Assembly (NCBI RefSeq): GCF_905404315.1
Contig: NC_066273.1
Location: 13,454,001-13,518,000, forward strand
Direction of reading: 5' to 3'
Origin: Leptidea sinapis
Taxonomy: Eukaryota; Arthropoda; Insecta; Lepidoptera; Pieridae
Length of the DNA stretch: 64,000 bases
Shown piece after piece: positions 14,501-29,500 of the stretch. The notes beneath the pieces were generated by a model, which saw nothing but the letters and a program-made list of their open reading frames with translations, ran no database searches and was not told where the DNA came from. Position 1 is the first letter of the stretch; each line of letters opens with the position of its first letter. A program made the position numbers and the translations under genes.

Positions 14501-17500
14501 TATCTTATAAACAAAATGATGGTCAGAACTTATTCAGGGCGTGGTGTGCCGTACGCCACTTTCGATATTGGTGTATATGAAAGAGCTAGTACCCAAGGGC
14601 ACTTCATGTGTTCATTTAAAATCGCCAATTTAGCACCACGCTGTATAATCCTAGTAGTGAGGAAAATGGACAATTTTTCATTTATATACGCTAATTATTT
14701 TTGTCTGAGATTTATTTTGGTTTTGTTTACGACATCTAGATGTTTGCAGCCATGAGATGGACCCAGGCCTACATTATCCCCAAGTTCTACTGGGATATCA
14801 TATCTCGCCGCTGCCTACCTTTCACGTACGGAGGCTGTAAAGGTGGACCCAATCGCTTCTCCACTGAATCTGAATGTGAAGAAGTTTGTGGTTTTAATAA
14901 TCCCAGTAAGTTTTTATTTACATAAACAAAGTAATCCTCACTCACTAACTTTCATTTTTGCGTAACATATTTAGAACGAATTTTTTGGCATTGAGAAAAG
15001 ATAAATTATTATTAAATTAAGTAATAGTATGGTTCACTGCATACTCAAATTTACACTTATACATATCATAAATCAAATCACATCAAAATTTACTATTAAT
15101 TTAGACCAAGAAGTGGCACTATCATCTCAAAAGTAAATGCATAAGCAAAGTAATATGTTTCCATAAAAGCATCAACGAATATATTTGGTACATAAATGTA
15201 TTTCCGAAATTTAATAGATCTACTATTATAAAAATAACGTTGTATATATAAAAATACCTAGTAGATTAGCATAAACTTGGTACTTTCATAAGCCTCCGCA
15301 TAGTAGCATTGAAATTAATTTTATTTTATTGTAACAATGATGCTTACGTAAGAATACAAAAACTACATTCAATCCAGCTAAAATATTGTAAGTTAGATTT
15401 TGTAGCACGATCAAGGAGTTAGATCCAACTCCACGTTACAATCTACACCCACCCAGTTAATGTAACAAATTTGGTGACGGGGGTAGAAATGGAGTGCCTG
15501 CTTCCTGTGTCGATCGGCGAAGAGTGCGCTTCCGGCACTGGATCTAGGCGTTGGCACTACAGCGAGAGTCACGGCGAGTGCCTGCCCTTCGTGTTCTTGG
15601 GCTGCGGGGGCAATGACAACAACTTCCACTCGTACCAGGAGTGTAGCGGGCGCTGCAAGTTGCCGGCGCCACTCGGTATTACAATGCTGAGCCAACTGAC
15701 AGCTCTTGTGTTCTACATGGCATAGGCAGCGCTGGTCTATTGATTTAGTAACGAGGAAATATTAGTGACCAATCTGAAAAAAGAGATTGTATGAAACGTG
15801 TAGTCCTTGAGAGATTGACAGATGACGGCTTTAATCATGAAAAAATGGAGATAACCGAAGTCCACTTCGGTTTAGGCGACTGTTACTGTACTTTAAAACT
15901 TAGCAGGATTATACTTCGTCGCCATAATATTGTAATTTACTATTTCAAACTTATGTCAAATAACTGCACGTTTCACACTAAAATAAACTTTAAACGTTTT
16001 TATTTAGGCAGTCCCGCCGCTTATTACGTAGTATTTACATCCTCTTTATTAGTGGCCATTTTTTAATACAAATGGACACTATGCTCCTCGGTTTTTAACC
16101 CTAGATAAAAATTATTTCAAATAAGATCAATAATATGTGCTATCATTTTATGTGACTCTCTATTTTGCTTTTTTTTTGATATTTTTCTTTTTGTTAGTTC
16201 TTGAGTACTCCAAAAAAAGCTCCAATCAAAAACGCAAATACAAATCCGAAAAAAAAATGAACAGAATGACACAGAATATTTACTTCCCATTTAGTTTCCG
16301 AAATTTCTTTTCGATTCATTAATTTTTAGGCGAGGAAATGGCCGAGAACGGAACCCTGATCTGTGAGGTTTTTACTCACGATTTTTAGTCGGAGCTGCAG
16401 ATGTCCTTTTGGCACTGATGATTCTCTAAATAAATAAAATGAAATTTAATACATCTGTTATTTTATAGACATAGATGGATTCACTTCAATTTTGTATTCT
16501 CGGTATAATTTTACTATCTGGTAGGTACATGTAGATAAATTTTTTTATTGGACCGAAATTTAATCAGACACTGTACATAATGTGAAAAGATGACCAAAAA
16601 TCTTTACACATAAAAAAACAGTTATGAAATGTGAGCAGAGTAGTTAAGTTTGTCCCGTACAAACATCTAATCTTTAGGCACTTTCTATGACCGGCGCTCC
16701 CACGAAACGCCATTCGGATTACTTAATTGACCAGCATTAGTGTGTGTGCGTAAAATAGCACTGTTGTAAAAATTTGTCCATGTTATGTTTGAGGAATGTA
16801 GAGCTGACAGTACGATGATAAGCTTGCGCTATCGATCGCACCGCTCGCACGCTTTGCTTGGTCTTCTCTTTCACACTAAGGGCTTACCCACACTGCATGA
16901 GCCAACTTGCGGCACGACGCGACTTTATTATGGTACCGAGAAATAATGAAAACGAACGTATAAAAATACGCCTGGTTTGATTAAAAACTTGATGGATGAC
17001 ACCATAAATTATATGTTGTAATAAATTAATTCGTAATATGTAAGTATCTATCCCTATGTGGTAATACAAAGCACAAATTGTTGCAATTTTAATTATTTTG
17101 GTTAAGTAGATTCATGTTGTTAATTTCAAAAATCGTGTACAAATTTGAGGAATATTTGTCATCAATAAGAAATTATTGGTTTACATATAATGCCAATGAC
17201 TAAAATATCGAGTTGTTGTATTACAAATACTATACCGATACAGTGCGAGTAGAAACTACTAAAACGACTCTCTATATCTTGGAATAATCGTTCATTTATT
17301 TTATTACTATTTTTACGTTATATTTATTTTATTACTATTTATATTATTATTTTTACGTTACATTTATATTTATTTAATATACATATATATTTGTTTGATT
17401 TGGTAAATCGTATTTTTTGGAAATTATATTTAGTTATGACATTCATACTGATGAATAAACAATATTGATGAACAATATTTTTGGTTATTTAAATAAAAAA

Positions 17501-20500
17501 TTACGAGTACATTTAGGTTAACATTTTATTAGTAATTAGTATATAGCTTGATGTCAGAAAGAGCCATATTTTTCAATTTATGTATCGATACTGTGTTATT
17601 GATTTGACTTTTATCTTTGTTCCGAAACACCTCCAATACAATAAAAATATTTGCACAAAGTTGGTTTCATTACTAAGGCAGTGTAGAAAATATACTTATA
17701 CTAGGGCTCCCAATAATAGTTTCCATAAAATAAGGAACTTGAAAAAGAAAAGGGAAAAAATAATTGGACTGTAGACATCTTGACTCGAACCGTGGATCGC
17801 CAGCGAAATTTACCTTTGTATTCTAATATTTTTATTAAAACACGGATAAAACTAAATTTTTTAAAATTGAAATCTTGCTAGATAGATTTATCGCCCCTGA
17901 AGCCCCCTGTATACTAAACTTCATTAAAATCGTTGGAGCCGTTTCGAGATTCAAATAATGTATACAAGAACTGCTCGTTTAAAGGTAATAAGATAAGCTA
18001 TAACTGCACTTTGTAAATTAATTGTTGGCATTTTTTTCTAAATTTGAATCTGTTAGTGTTGTTATGTCTGTGGTTAAAAAAACTTGCACACTTATTAATG
18101 ATGACGTACTTGATTACGTAACAGATGCCAATGAAGTGGCGCCAGATGATGTAGACGATTGTTCCGAGTACGTGGAGGAGTGCGCAACGATCGCGTGCGA
18201 GAACGGCGTCCAGCGCACGCGCACCCTGGGCGGCTGTGAGCAGTGCAGCTGTGTGGAGGTGGACCAGGACTGCAGCACGTACCAGGAGGAGTGCGCGGCG
18301 CTGCACTGCGAGTACAGCGTGCAGCGGACACGCACGCCGAGCGGCTGCGAACGCTGCACCTGCGTGCAAGTAGAAGTAGACTGCGCGACGCTACAGAAAT
18401 AGTGTGACACTACCAAGTGCCAGTACGGCATCTCCAAGTACGTCAGCGATGACGGCTGCACCAGGTGAGATTGCCACAGAGTGTCTTCACGGAAGTTTGG
18501 ACTTCTAACCATGCGTCTTCTAAGTACGGAAAATAATTGTTATCTTTAGTCCCATTATTCGCCTTTTGTTTTTGCAAGAGTTCGTTCAGTCACAGTCATA
18601 CACAAAAGCGATCATGGCTGATGCGATCTGACTTATTTATCAGAATATAATAGATAGGTCGTCAATTAATTGAGTAGCTGTACAGTGTCTATCTGGTTCT
18701 AACGAGAAAGAAAATATGAATGAATGTAATGTTTTCTGAGAGCATTCCACTACTAATATCATTCCAGAATGCTAACGGGCTTCATATAAAATAGAAAATA
18801 TCAATATGAATTATCGGCTTTTTTTGTATCAAGCCTAACTGACTCGAATCCTTGCTTATTTTCTGGAGAGGCTGTAGAACCTATTTCTCCTCAAGGCAAA
18901 AAGCATACAAATTTACACAGCTCAGGAATTATTACCTGGGCTAATTTTTGGACTCTGTGTAAAACCATTTTACTAAAATGATAATGGTTGAAGCTTTTGA
19001 GTTTAAAAATAGTAAATTTGATGTTATTTGATAACAATATGATATATATTGTAAACAGGTGTACCTGCTTGAAGCACCCTTGCGCTAACAAGAACTGTGC
19101 ACCCGGGGAACGTTGTGTAGCCACAAGGTACAAGGTATCGGTGACAGATGAGATGCAGTACACGGCTGACTGTAGAACCGGTAAGTTTATTACCCCATTA
19201 TTGTTTTATATGATGGTGATAATATATGGCCACCGCTGCTCGTCTTCACTTGCAATACAAAACGGTCATGAATTCATAACCAGCCAATATAATTTGGATA
19301 TATTCCCAAAAAAGAACAATATTGTGAAATGAATTGGAGCACGGCAATCTTCTTCACTTCAAGCCACATTCTAGCGCTCCACAAAGTGCAGGTCCGGCCA
19401 CGTACGGAAGATAGCTGTCGTCTCTAGTATGGCGCACCCCTGTAGCAGCTCGAACCATTTGAGCTGCTCAAATTGTTGATCCAGATTGGTCTATGAACAG
19501 CTACTTGCTTTGAGTAAAGTTTGCAGAAAAACACGAAGCACACGATTTAGATGACGACCTCCACTTCTTGAATTGAAAATATGTGTTTCTAACTTTAATT
19601 TCAGTGAACAAGCCAGGCGAATGTCCACCCCTGAATCTACTGCGAGCTTTAACGGAGAGAAACTGTCGACGCGAGTGCAATGACGATGCGGACTGTCTCG
19701 GTGTCGGAAAATGTTGCGTGCGAGGCTGTAGTCAGCTCTGTATGGAGCCAACACCTGCTACAACATCAGCACCCACAAACATTTACAATCCAGGTACTCT
19801 CGATATGAGTGAAGTGATATCATCCCCACATTTTCATATAAAAAAGGACGTTCAGCTGATGGTAATTGATATGCCCTGCCCATTACAATGCAGTACCACT
19901 CCAAATTTAAAAAGAAACCTCAAAAATTGTGTGCGGCACTAAAATTGCGCTCGTCCCCCTTGAGACGTTAAGATGTTAAGTCTCATTTGTCCAGCAAATT
20001 TACTAGCTACGGTGAACTTTAGACCGAAACACAATAATGTTTACACATTACTGCTTCACGGCAGAAATAGGTGCCGTTATGGTACCCATAATCTAGCCGT
20101 CATCCTGTGCAAAGGAGCCCCCTACTGTTAAACTTTCGATCCGAAATAAGTAATAAGTCTACTACCGCTACTTCTTAAAGGGTTGAGCTAATGAGAAGAA
20201 GTAGCAAAAAACTCAAATTATATAGTTGAGCTAATGAGAAGAAGTAGCAAGAAACTCAAACTATATATTTTTGTTAACGTTGCGTGTTTGCAGGTGTACC
20301 GCAAGCTCCTCAACCTAGTGAGGAAAGAGAACCGGAAGTACGCGCAAGTGAAGGAGGAGTTGCGACCCTCAGATGTCTATTCCACGGGAACCCTCCGCCT
20401 TTGATCACCTGGCGACGAAACGAAATAACGGTTAGTATTTAAACTTATAGTTTTTTGTCCATAGCTTTAAATCTATACGATTCAAAGATATTTGCATAAT

Positions 20501-23500
20501 AATAATGATAATGTTTTTTGCCTTTTGTTGTATCTTTTTTTTGGAATCTGAGCCTCTGGTATGTTTGTTTATACGTTTTATTTTAGAAGATGCATTGCTC
20601 TATTTATTTCAATTAAAAAAAATACAGTTGCAGAATAAAATGATTCGTGAAAGATGGAGAATAGTGAAAAATCAAAAAAAAAAACCTAAGATGTGTTTTT
20701 CTTTAAGGGATACTTAAAAAAAATCTATGGAAGTCTATTTGCAGATGAGCTTACAAACATCTCCATTTTATCAGCTATCCAAAAAGGTATAACAAATAGT
20801 AGTTTTCATTACAAAAAACTTAGATGATAGCCTCCCCGGGCATTGTAATAAAATTATTAGTTAGTTCTAAAGAATGAAACAAAACCACGTAAATAGTAGG
20901 TAAATATTTATTGATTGTTTTTACAGTTCATGTTCGACATGTCCGCTTCTGTTTTGGACACAAATTCTCATTCTTTTTCTTATCATAAAGGATCTAGGTC
21001 CTTACGAGGTAACCCTTTATAATTACAGTTACATTTCTTATCTTATATCTTCTGTTTTAATTTGTTTAATAAATATCATTAGTTTATTATATATTAGTAT
21101 TAGACACTGGTTTCTAGATTGTCTTGCTTTCCAGCATAGGCCTCCCCAAGAGTTCTCCACAAAGAAAATCTCTTGGTTTCCTCATCCAAGTCGGACCTGC
21201 CACCTTTTGAATATCATATTTGGTTCATAACAATTTATTATTTCATTTGATAGATAGACACTGTATTGCATATTGCTTATTCATAATAGTCTGCTAACTT
21301 AAAGCATTGCTAATTCTCACTCTGTCTTCTTCTATTGACCTAAGTCAGAATGAGAAAAAACACTCCTTAGCAGTTACAGTTAGCGGACCATTATGAATGA
21401 GGGGGTAAGTCTTTAAAATAAAAGTTATAAAATGATCTTAAGATAATTTATAGTCAGTCATAGATGCTCAATGAGCGGTCTGATCTCTTCCACACAACCT
21501 AAAAGAATACTGGATACAATACCTAAGTAATTAAAAAAAGGTATCTTGAAATTTAATTTTAACAATAATAATATATAAATACTTATTTTTAATGTAATAA
21601 ATAAAATTATTTTTAATAATCTGATATATTGGAGTTCAAATAGGTAAATAAATAGTTATTTGATTAGCTCATGAAAAATGCTCATAAAATTTATTTAATA
21701 CATACATAAATTTTAAAAGAGAAGATTTAAGCGGGAATTTATTATCTTTATAATCTCGCTTAGTATTAGTTATTATCTCGTTTTATGAATATTATATTTT
21801 TCTTATAGATCAACGGTGACGTCGGAAGATATCGTCTGTTATCAGATGGAGCGTTAGAAATAGTATCTCTGTATCGTAACGACTCTGGAGTCTATATTTG
21901 TATCGCGAATAACGAATTGGGGAGTGCCACGCAGGAAGTAACGTTGCATGTTGATGGTAAGTGTACGAGAACGCATGGAAATGAACAGGGAATTAGATAA
22001 AATAACCGCAGATATGATTTACCCAAATGCCATTTTATTATCACTTGTTACTTGTAGTATTAGTTCGTTATCTAATTTTCTTTAAGCACTCCTTAATTTC
22101 CCAAGCATTTTTCCAATTTCATCAAAACAATACTACATTTACCAACGAATTAAACTGTTTATCTAATTTATAACTTATTGACAATTTTTTTGCAGACCAT
22201 ACGTCATTTTAATGATAAAGATATTAGCAGTTAACACACCGTCTCTAAAAAAGTGATTCTAAAGCGGCTAGAGACATATTTCGTCCGATTAATTTAAAAT
22301 GTATTGTTTTATGAAAGTATCAGTGATTTAACTCCAGTATCACCGTGAATCACAAGCATGTGTTTAAATTATCTAGGGAACAGTTCATTATTGATGATAG
22401 CAAATATTATGTTGTATCGCAGAGTTCAGTACTCCTAATGGGCGTGATATCGACATTTACTAGTGTAATTTAGATAACGTTCTTCAGATTTCAAAGAACG
22501 TTTAAATATATTTACTCAATACCCTTTGCTCCTAACGGTATTATTCCAAAATAATAATAAAAAAACTTATTTTAAAATCATACTTTTAAAGTTTCCATAT
22601 ATCTATTTTGTTTTGTACTTTCAGCTGATTCATTGATTCATTTATTTCGATTACACAGTAAGATTTTAATGTACTTTTAAGTTTTATTAAAATTAAGTGG
22701 GACCCTTTAGTCTCAATGGTATGATATGGAAATAATAATAATTATACTTATTTTAAAATCATACTTTTGAGGTTAGCATATAGATATCTATCTTGTTTTG
22801 TACTTTCAGCTGATTAATTGATTCATTTATTTCGATAGCAAAGTAAGATTTTAATGTCCTTTTACGTATTTTTATATTAAAATTAAGTGGAGACCCTTTT
22901 GTCTCAACTGTATAATTTGGAAATAATAATACTTATTTTAATTTTTGGTTTTGTACTTTCAACTGATTCATTTATTTCATAGAATCATGTAAATAATACA
23001 TAAAATATATTATTATTTATTTCGTTTATTGTTTGAATATAGATTATGCAGTAAATTTCTAAGATATAGTTTGGAAATTCCCTTACTCTAAAATTTCTCT
23101 TTACTTCAATGTAAAGATATTATGCAAAAGTTGATTTTTATGTTTACTTCATAGATAATCTCTTGTCAAAGCTCTTAATAAGCACTAATGGAATGACTAG
23201 TTTTATTCTTCTACATAAAAATTGTATTAATATCTCCTGCATTGCCTGTAGCAGTATCTACATCAATGAATTATGTTGCCTTTTTAATCGTGTTTGCTGC
23301 AGAGTTGAGTCTATTAGCCAATACTTTAATGTGTTTGTTTTTGTCTCTTATTATAACAATTGTGACATTAATGAAACTATCAATAGTCGGTCACGTTATC
23401 TCGTGGAGTCTATCGGCCTCGGCAGTATTGTACATTACTTCAGTCCTCACGCGCGTACCGTCATGATATTCACGGTGATACTCGTAGTTACTTTTCTACT

Positions 23501-26500
23501 AACCTGCGCGGGAGTTTCTCAAGGTTCTAACCATTTCCCTAGTTCCGGACATCCCTGATGATTAAAGCTAAGTAAATTGAAAACGTTATCTTTTAGTTAT
23601 TTACTGTAATCAGGGGTGTCCGAAGCTTAACTTTTTTAGTGTTGGTTTTGATTTTGTAGTTTATTAATAGTTTATTAGCCTTTGAGTTTGAGGATTGCTG
23701 CTCATGGTTTATTGGATGGTGGCGTTGGATCTGCTGTATACGATTTAAAAAAGATATGTCTGAGATATATCTTATTTAAATCTGTCTAGTTTTATTTTGA
23801 AATTTGATAGCTGAATTACCACCTCAGTGTAGCAGCACTACCTCGATCTCATTCAGTAGTTAAATTATTCGCATGGCTAGATCCTGTGGAAGGACCGGCT
23901 GGTGTCGCTAACATACCCAACCAGGAGATCTTCGGAGACCTTGGCCAACCCCTCAGAATCCGATGTCTCGTGTACGGTTACCCAACACCGACTATCTACT
24001 GGTACCGGGGTCTGAACGGGCCTATGGTGCCCTACAGCAGCTCACTGTATGAAGCTAGAGACAACGTCTTACTAATCAGGAAACTGAACGAAGAGACTAT
24101 CGGAGAGTATGCTTGTCACGCATATAACGGAATAGGCTCGTCGGCGATATGGCCTTTTGTGGTTCAAGCGAGCCGACCCGACGGATCTGTGGAGATACCT
24201 AAACATGTAACCCAACTTGAAGTCCCGGTTACGACCCCACAGATACAAACCCAGGCATCTACCACACCAGCACCAGAAAACCAGGTTCCACTCTACGCCG
24301 GTAAGGACCAGCCTATTGCTTATGCATGATGCACCTTGCATGAATAATTCTTCTGCATGTGACTCTAAGCGGTTAGTGGTATTTATACATATATATGTGT
24401 ATCTAAACAAATAAAGTTCCTTATTATAAATAAGACATTACTACGTACCAATAATATAATCATCGAATAAAACAACAAAAGTACATTTACACTATTGGGA
24501 CAGGTACGTATCTGAACAGCTTGGTACATTTTGTCATTTTTAAATGTTTTTTGTCACCTGCAATATGAGTAATCCGGTATTATACGCAATGCCTAGAATG
24601 CCAACAGTTTTTCAAACGAATTAAAAAAGGTACTTAATTAAAATACTAGTGCTATTAAAATGGTTTAAGAAAGGAAAGGAGTTAGGAAAACATTTCGGGA
24701 TGTAGAAATAATGTTTTGATAGTTTTGTTCCCAATATTCTTCCATAGTCAGCGGTTTTACTAAATAATAATTATTATTGATGAGTCATTAAGATCCTCTC
24801 AGTCTCCGGAATTTGTACCTTTTGTATTACTTTTTACAATGCAGGCGTAGAAAAACACTTTCGGCAAAATAGCTCTAGCTAAGTTATATTCCCGAGCTGT
24901 TGCTCAATTCATTCAAAATTGATCCTAGGCTATAAATAAGTAAACTTAATTTTTTTGCGTCGGGTTTTCCGGCCTGCATTTTTCCAAACATATGTAGGTA
25001 CCTGCCCACTTTCCAACGTTTAGCTTTGCATTTGTTTAACGTATGTGCATATATTGTGTATTTATAAGTTAACATTGAGTATACCAGGAAATTAAACAGA
25101 TGTAAAATTCCGCAGTGCCCGTGACAACCCGTATCAACGCAGAGCGAACTCAAGTGGTGGCCGGCTCGGAGATCAGATTAGCATGTGACGTAGATGGCTA
25201 CCCTGAGCCGCGTGTGCAATGGACCAAAGACAGGATGCAGCTCACAGCCACAGACAGGATACAAATCACAGGTCTGTTGGATTAACTCCGATACACAATT
25301 CCATACTAAAGTCTTAGATAATTTATACCTCTAGAAAGAGTCTCTTGCTGTTAGACAACCGACATAAACAGGCCAGGAATATATGTTTAGTGTGCTTGAC
25401 AAGCGACGTGTTACACTCGCGATTTGTTTGACACTTTGTGTTAGTGTGCGTGCATTGCTCAAAATGGAAGTTAATTTTAAACACAATTTTTTCGACGTTT
25501 TCACAGCTGCCAAAGTATGATCTAAGACTAAAGTTATGCTGACACCTTCTTGTATTGTTAAATTGGACGTAGTTCCTGAAAAACGTTCCAAGCCACAAAC
25601 ATCACATTTTAAGAATTTGTATTTAAAGTTTTGTAAATGTTAAGTGTAACCATACATGTGGGTTGGGCTACTAAGTCATTATGTCATGTTAGAGAGACAG
25701 TAGGGCTGCTATTTTTTGTCAGCCCGTTAATATGAATCTCATGACCAGTTTTGTGTTCTTAACTAAATATCGACATGATTGTGGTTTGGTAAGTTTTTCT
25801 GGACATACGTCCAATTATGCAGTTGTAATTACTTTCTTTAAAAATCTAGAAATGCAAATTAAAGCTGACCATCTTAATGCAAGATCGAACTGAAATATCT
25901 TAAAAAACAACGAGCAGTGTTTGTTCAACGTGACGTGTTATATAATATAAGAAGTCTCATTGAATTCGTTCTCTTCATTACGAATTAATATGTACATAAT
26001 CACAACTACAAAATAGTGATAGATTAATTAGTTTATTTAGGCGTACGGACCTTCAATCAAATCAAATCAAAATCAGTTTATTCACGTAGGTCACAGAAAT
26101 GACACTTATGAAAAAATATTTTTCTTATTGCATCTACCGCTACTTCGTAAAGGGTTGAGCTAATTGAGAAGAGGTAGCAAGAAACTCATTGCCACTCTTT
26201 TATATCAAGATTTACATTTACATCGATTTACAAATCATTTCAATTACAATAGAATATGTAAAATGTAAAATGATGCAACAAACACACTCAAACGTCAAAT
26301 AGTCAATGTCTTACACGAGTAAGTCAAAAAGTAAATGTAAATTAATACATTGAGTACAGTAGCTGCATCATCCACATACACCATAAATAAAGGTATTCTG
26401 TGAGCATTTTATAAGCGCTTATAAATAAATAAATATGTATATATCCATGCATTTATATACACACATAACTTGTAAGAATCTGAAACCGAGTCTCCGGCAA

Positions 26501-29500
26501 CTGGTTCATCCTGCCACCACAAGCAGCGCCCGTTCACGAGCATGACGCATGAGCCAGCCATCGCCTCCTTCAACCATTTTTAAGGGGGACGACCCGTCCC
26601 ATGTCACCGCCACAAGCAGTGACATTTAAGCGAGCATGACGAAACCTGTTACGAGAACTCAGCAAACAATAATAAAATAATCCTAATCTACATATCATGC
26701 AATACTCACCAAATACAAATAAATCTAAAAGCATGCTCCCAACTTAAAGGCTGGCGACGCATATCTTGGTCACCCATGGTGTTGTGGATGTCCATGGGTG
26801 GTTGACTCACCACTTCCCATTAAATGATAACAATCACACTAAGGACACAAAAATGTCAAAGTTTCCCATGGTCTTTGGGTATGACTGTGTAATAATATAG
26901 TTTAAGATTTTGATATCGGGATATTGATATCAATAGAGTGAGTCATTTTCATATCATTTGCCACTACGCGTTGTATAATCACCGTATTTTGGAAAATTCA
27001 TTGAATTTTCATAAACTTTATTTTACTGAAAATGTTTTCACCATAATATTCAGATTCAAAAGTGCTTAGTATAAAATATAAAAATAGTAATCTGAGATGG
27101 TAATACTGAATTACAGAGACACGTTTGACAATATTCCGGGCACAGTCGAATGACAGCGGCGAGTACAGCTGCGAGGCGGCAAACGAATACACGTCACATT
27201 CATCTGTCATCAACGTCACTGTCAAAGGTAATTATGACATTGAGCGGGGCTACGGTAGTGGTATACCGAGAGTACTAGGGTATGGTATTTTTTTAAATTA
27301 AGATTGTGTATTTAAGTATTATTCACCCATTTTGTTTTATGAGACGTTGTATTCAAAAACTAGTAATACGATTGTAATTAAACTTGGCTTAAGAAGGGCA
27401 CGGATTAGGTTACAGTTAGCAATTTACGCCAAAAAATTAAAATAATGTAACAATTACCTGTAATCGTGCGCTGTGCAAAGTACTTATGCGTAATTGAGTT
27501 TGATATAATGGAAACATTGATGTTCTATAAACATATGACTCCCAATCACCTGCTAAAAGTTCGTCAAAAACGTATACATTAACTAATACAGATAGCAATC
27601 AAACATTCATTCAAGTTAACACCTTACTTTGTGGTGGGAATGTGGTGTTAATTAAAGGGGCACGTACCTGAAATACGACAACGCGTGGCGATGTATTCAA
27701 AGCGCGGTCGACAACTCTGTCTAATAGACGCGTAGGCAGAGTTTTGAGCGTGATTGTTAGTCTAATTTGTTTATTGTCATCAATGACTGGTAATCATATA
27801 TTTGAAACGTATTATTAATCATAGACATAATGTTTCGCTAGTAAGAACATACCGATAACCCTTTCTTGTGACAAAACTAACTCGATGTTAATATTTCAGG
27901 TATCTACATACCACCAACGTGTGTGGATAACCCGTACTTCGCGGATTGTCACCTCATCATCCGCAGCAATTACTGTCGTCACAAATATTATTCTAAGTGA
28001 GTATTAATTAGTAATATTGAAGAGATTGCGGTCAATGTTGATGAAACCTTTTTTAATGGACGCGAGTGAGTAGTTAATAATTTCCTCCGTGTACTAGTTA
28101 AATAGCATCCATTTCAACATAATTCATAGATTTCACCCAAGTGATTATACTTCGTCTACATTTTCATTTAAAATGAATCTATGAATAAAACAATACAGAC
28201 AGAAAAAAAATAATACTGCTCGCCTACAATGGCCTATTCCCATTGGTCTCATAATGATTTTGTGTTATTTAGTATCTACTGTTCGTTGTGCACGTCGTGT
28301 GAGTGAGAAAGTATGATGTGTGACGCCATAGACGCGACCTAAACGCGCGTGTTCGGTCTTCTTGCTTTTTTGTAACTGCGATTCCTCTGGTTTTGCAAGA
28401 AAACATTGTAGGTGATCACTTGCCATCAGGTGACCCAAACGTTCGTTTGTCCTACTCTATAAAAGATTGGCATTGTTTGAATTTCAGAATGCAAGGATAT
28501 TGATGAGCCTATTGATGTTGGAATTAGAACTAGAACTTCACCAGTGGGAGGCTCCTTTGCACAGGATGCCGGCTAGATTATGGGTACCACAACGGCGCCT
28601 ATTTCTGCCGTGAAGCAGTAATGCGTAATCATTACTGTGTTTACGTTACTGGGCAAATGAGACTTTACATCTTGTCTCAAGGTGACGAACGCAGTTGTAG
28701 TGCCAGTCAGAATTTATGGGTTTTTCAATAATTTTCATAAAAAAAGAACTAGATAGTTTTCAACCGGTTGTGGGTTGATGTGTAGAATTTCATAAAACAA
28801 AATATGTCCGTTGATATTTAAATACCTAATTTGTGGATGATTAGAAAGTGTATCAATAAATTTAGCGCTGTAGAGTGGTGATCGCAAATATCGCTCTTTG
28901 GTTCTTATTCCAATCAATGTTCGTCCCTATAGCCCAGTGGTTAGTGACCCTGCATACTGAGCTAGAGGTCCCGGGTTCGAATCCCGGCAGGTGCGAATAT
29001 TTAAACTCCGTTAATGTTTGTTTCCAAGTCATGGATGTTTCTAAGTATTTATGTATGTTTAAGTAAGTATATTGTATTAAATATATCGTTGTCTTGTACC
29101 CATAGTACAGGCTGCGCCTAGTTTGGGCCAAGATAATTTGTGTAAAAGTGTGTCATTATTATATTTTTATTATATTATGTAACACAATAACACCTAGAGA
29201 CTTAGAAGATATGATACAGACACTTGACCAACAAAGTATAAAAATCGGTTTAGAAATGAATGCAAATAAGACTAAGATAATGACCAACAGTCAGAAGAAG
29301 CCAATAAATGTAAGAGACAATATTATAAACTATGTCGATAACTACATTTACTTAGGAAAACGAGTATCTTTCCATCACTCTAACAACGAAGATGAAGTAG
29401 CAAGAAGAGTATCAAAATCGTGGAATAGATTCTGGTCATTAAAAGAAATCTTAAAAGGCAACTACAATCTTCACATGAAAAAAGTAGTAATGGATACTAG

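Noticed and set aside
18400..18402. Programmed stop-codon readthrough
   Set aside because: The following context (tgt gac) is not a known strong readthrough motif, and the codon aligns with a conserved Glu, so mutation or error is simpler.
23163..23558. 131-codon hydrophobic frame
   Set aside because: AT-rich intron sequence with no homologous motif, placed between two papilin Ig exons.
28922..29000. tRNA gene
   Set aside because: A and B boxes are present but there is no paired acceptor stem, and it continues into a SINE body. The site at 58209 is treated the same way.
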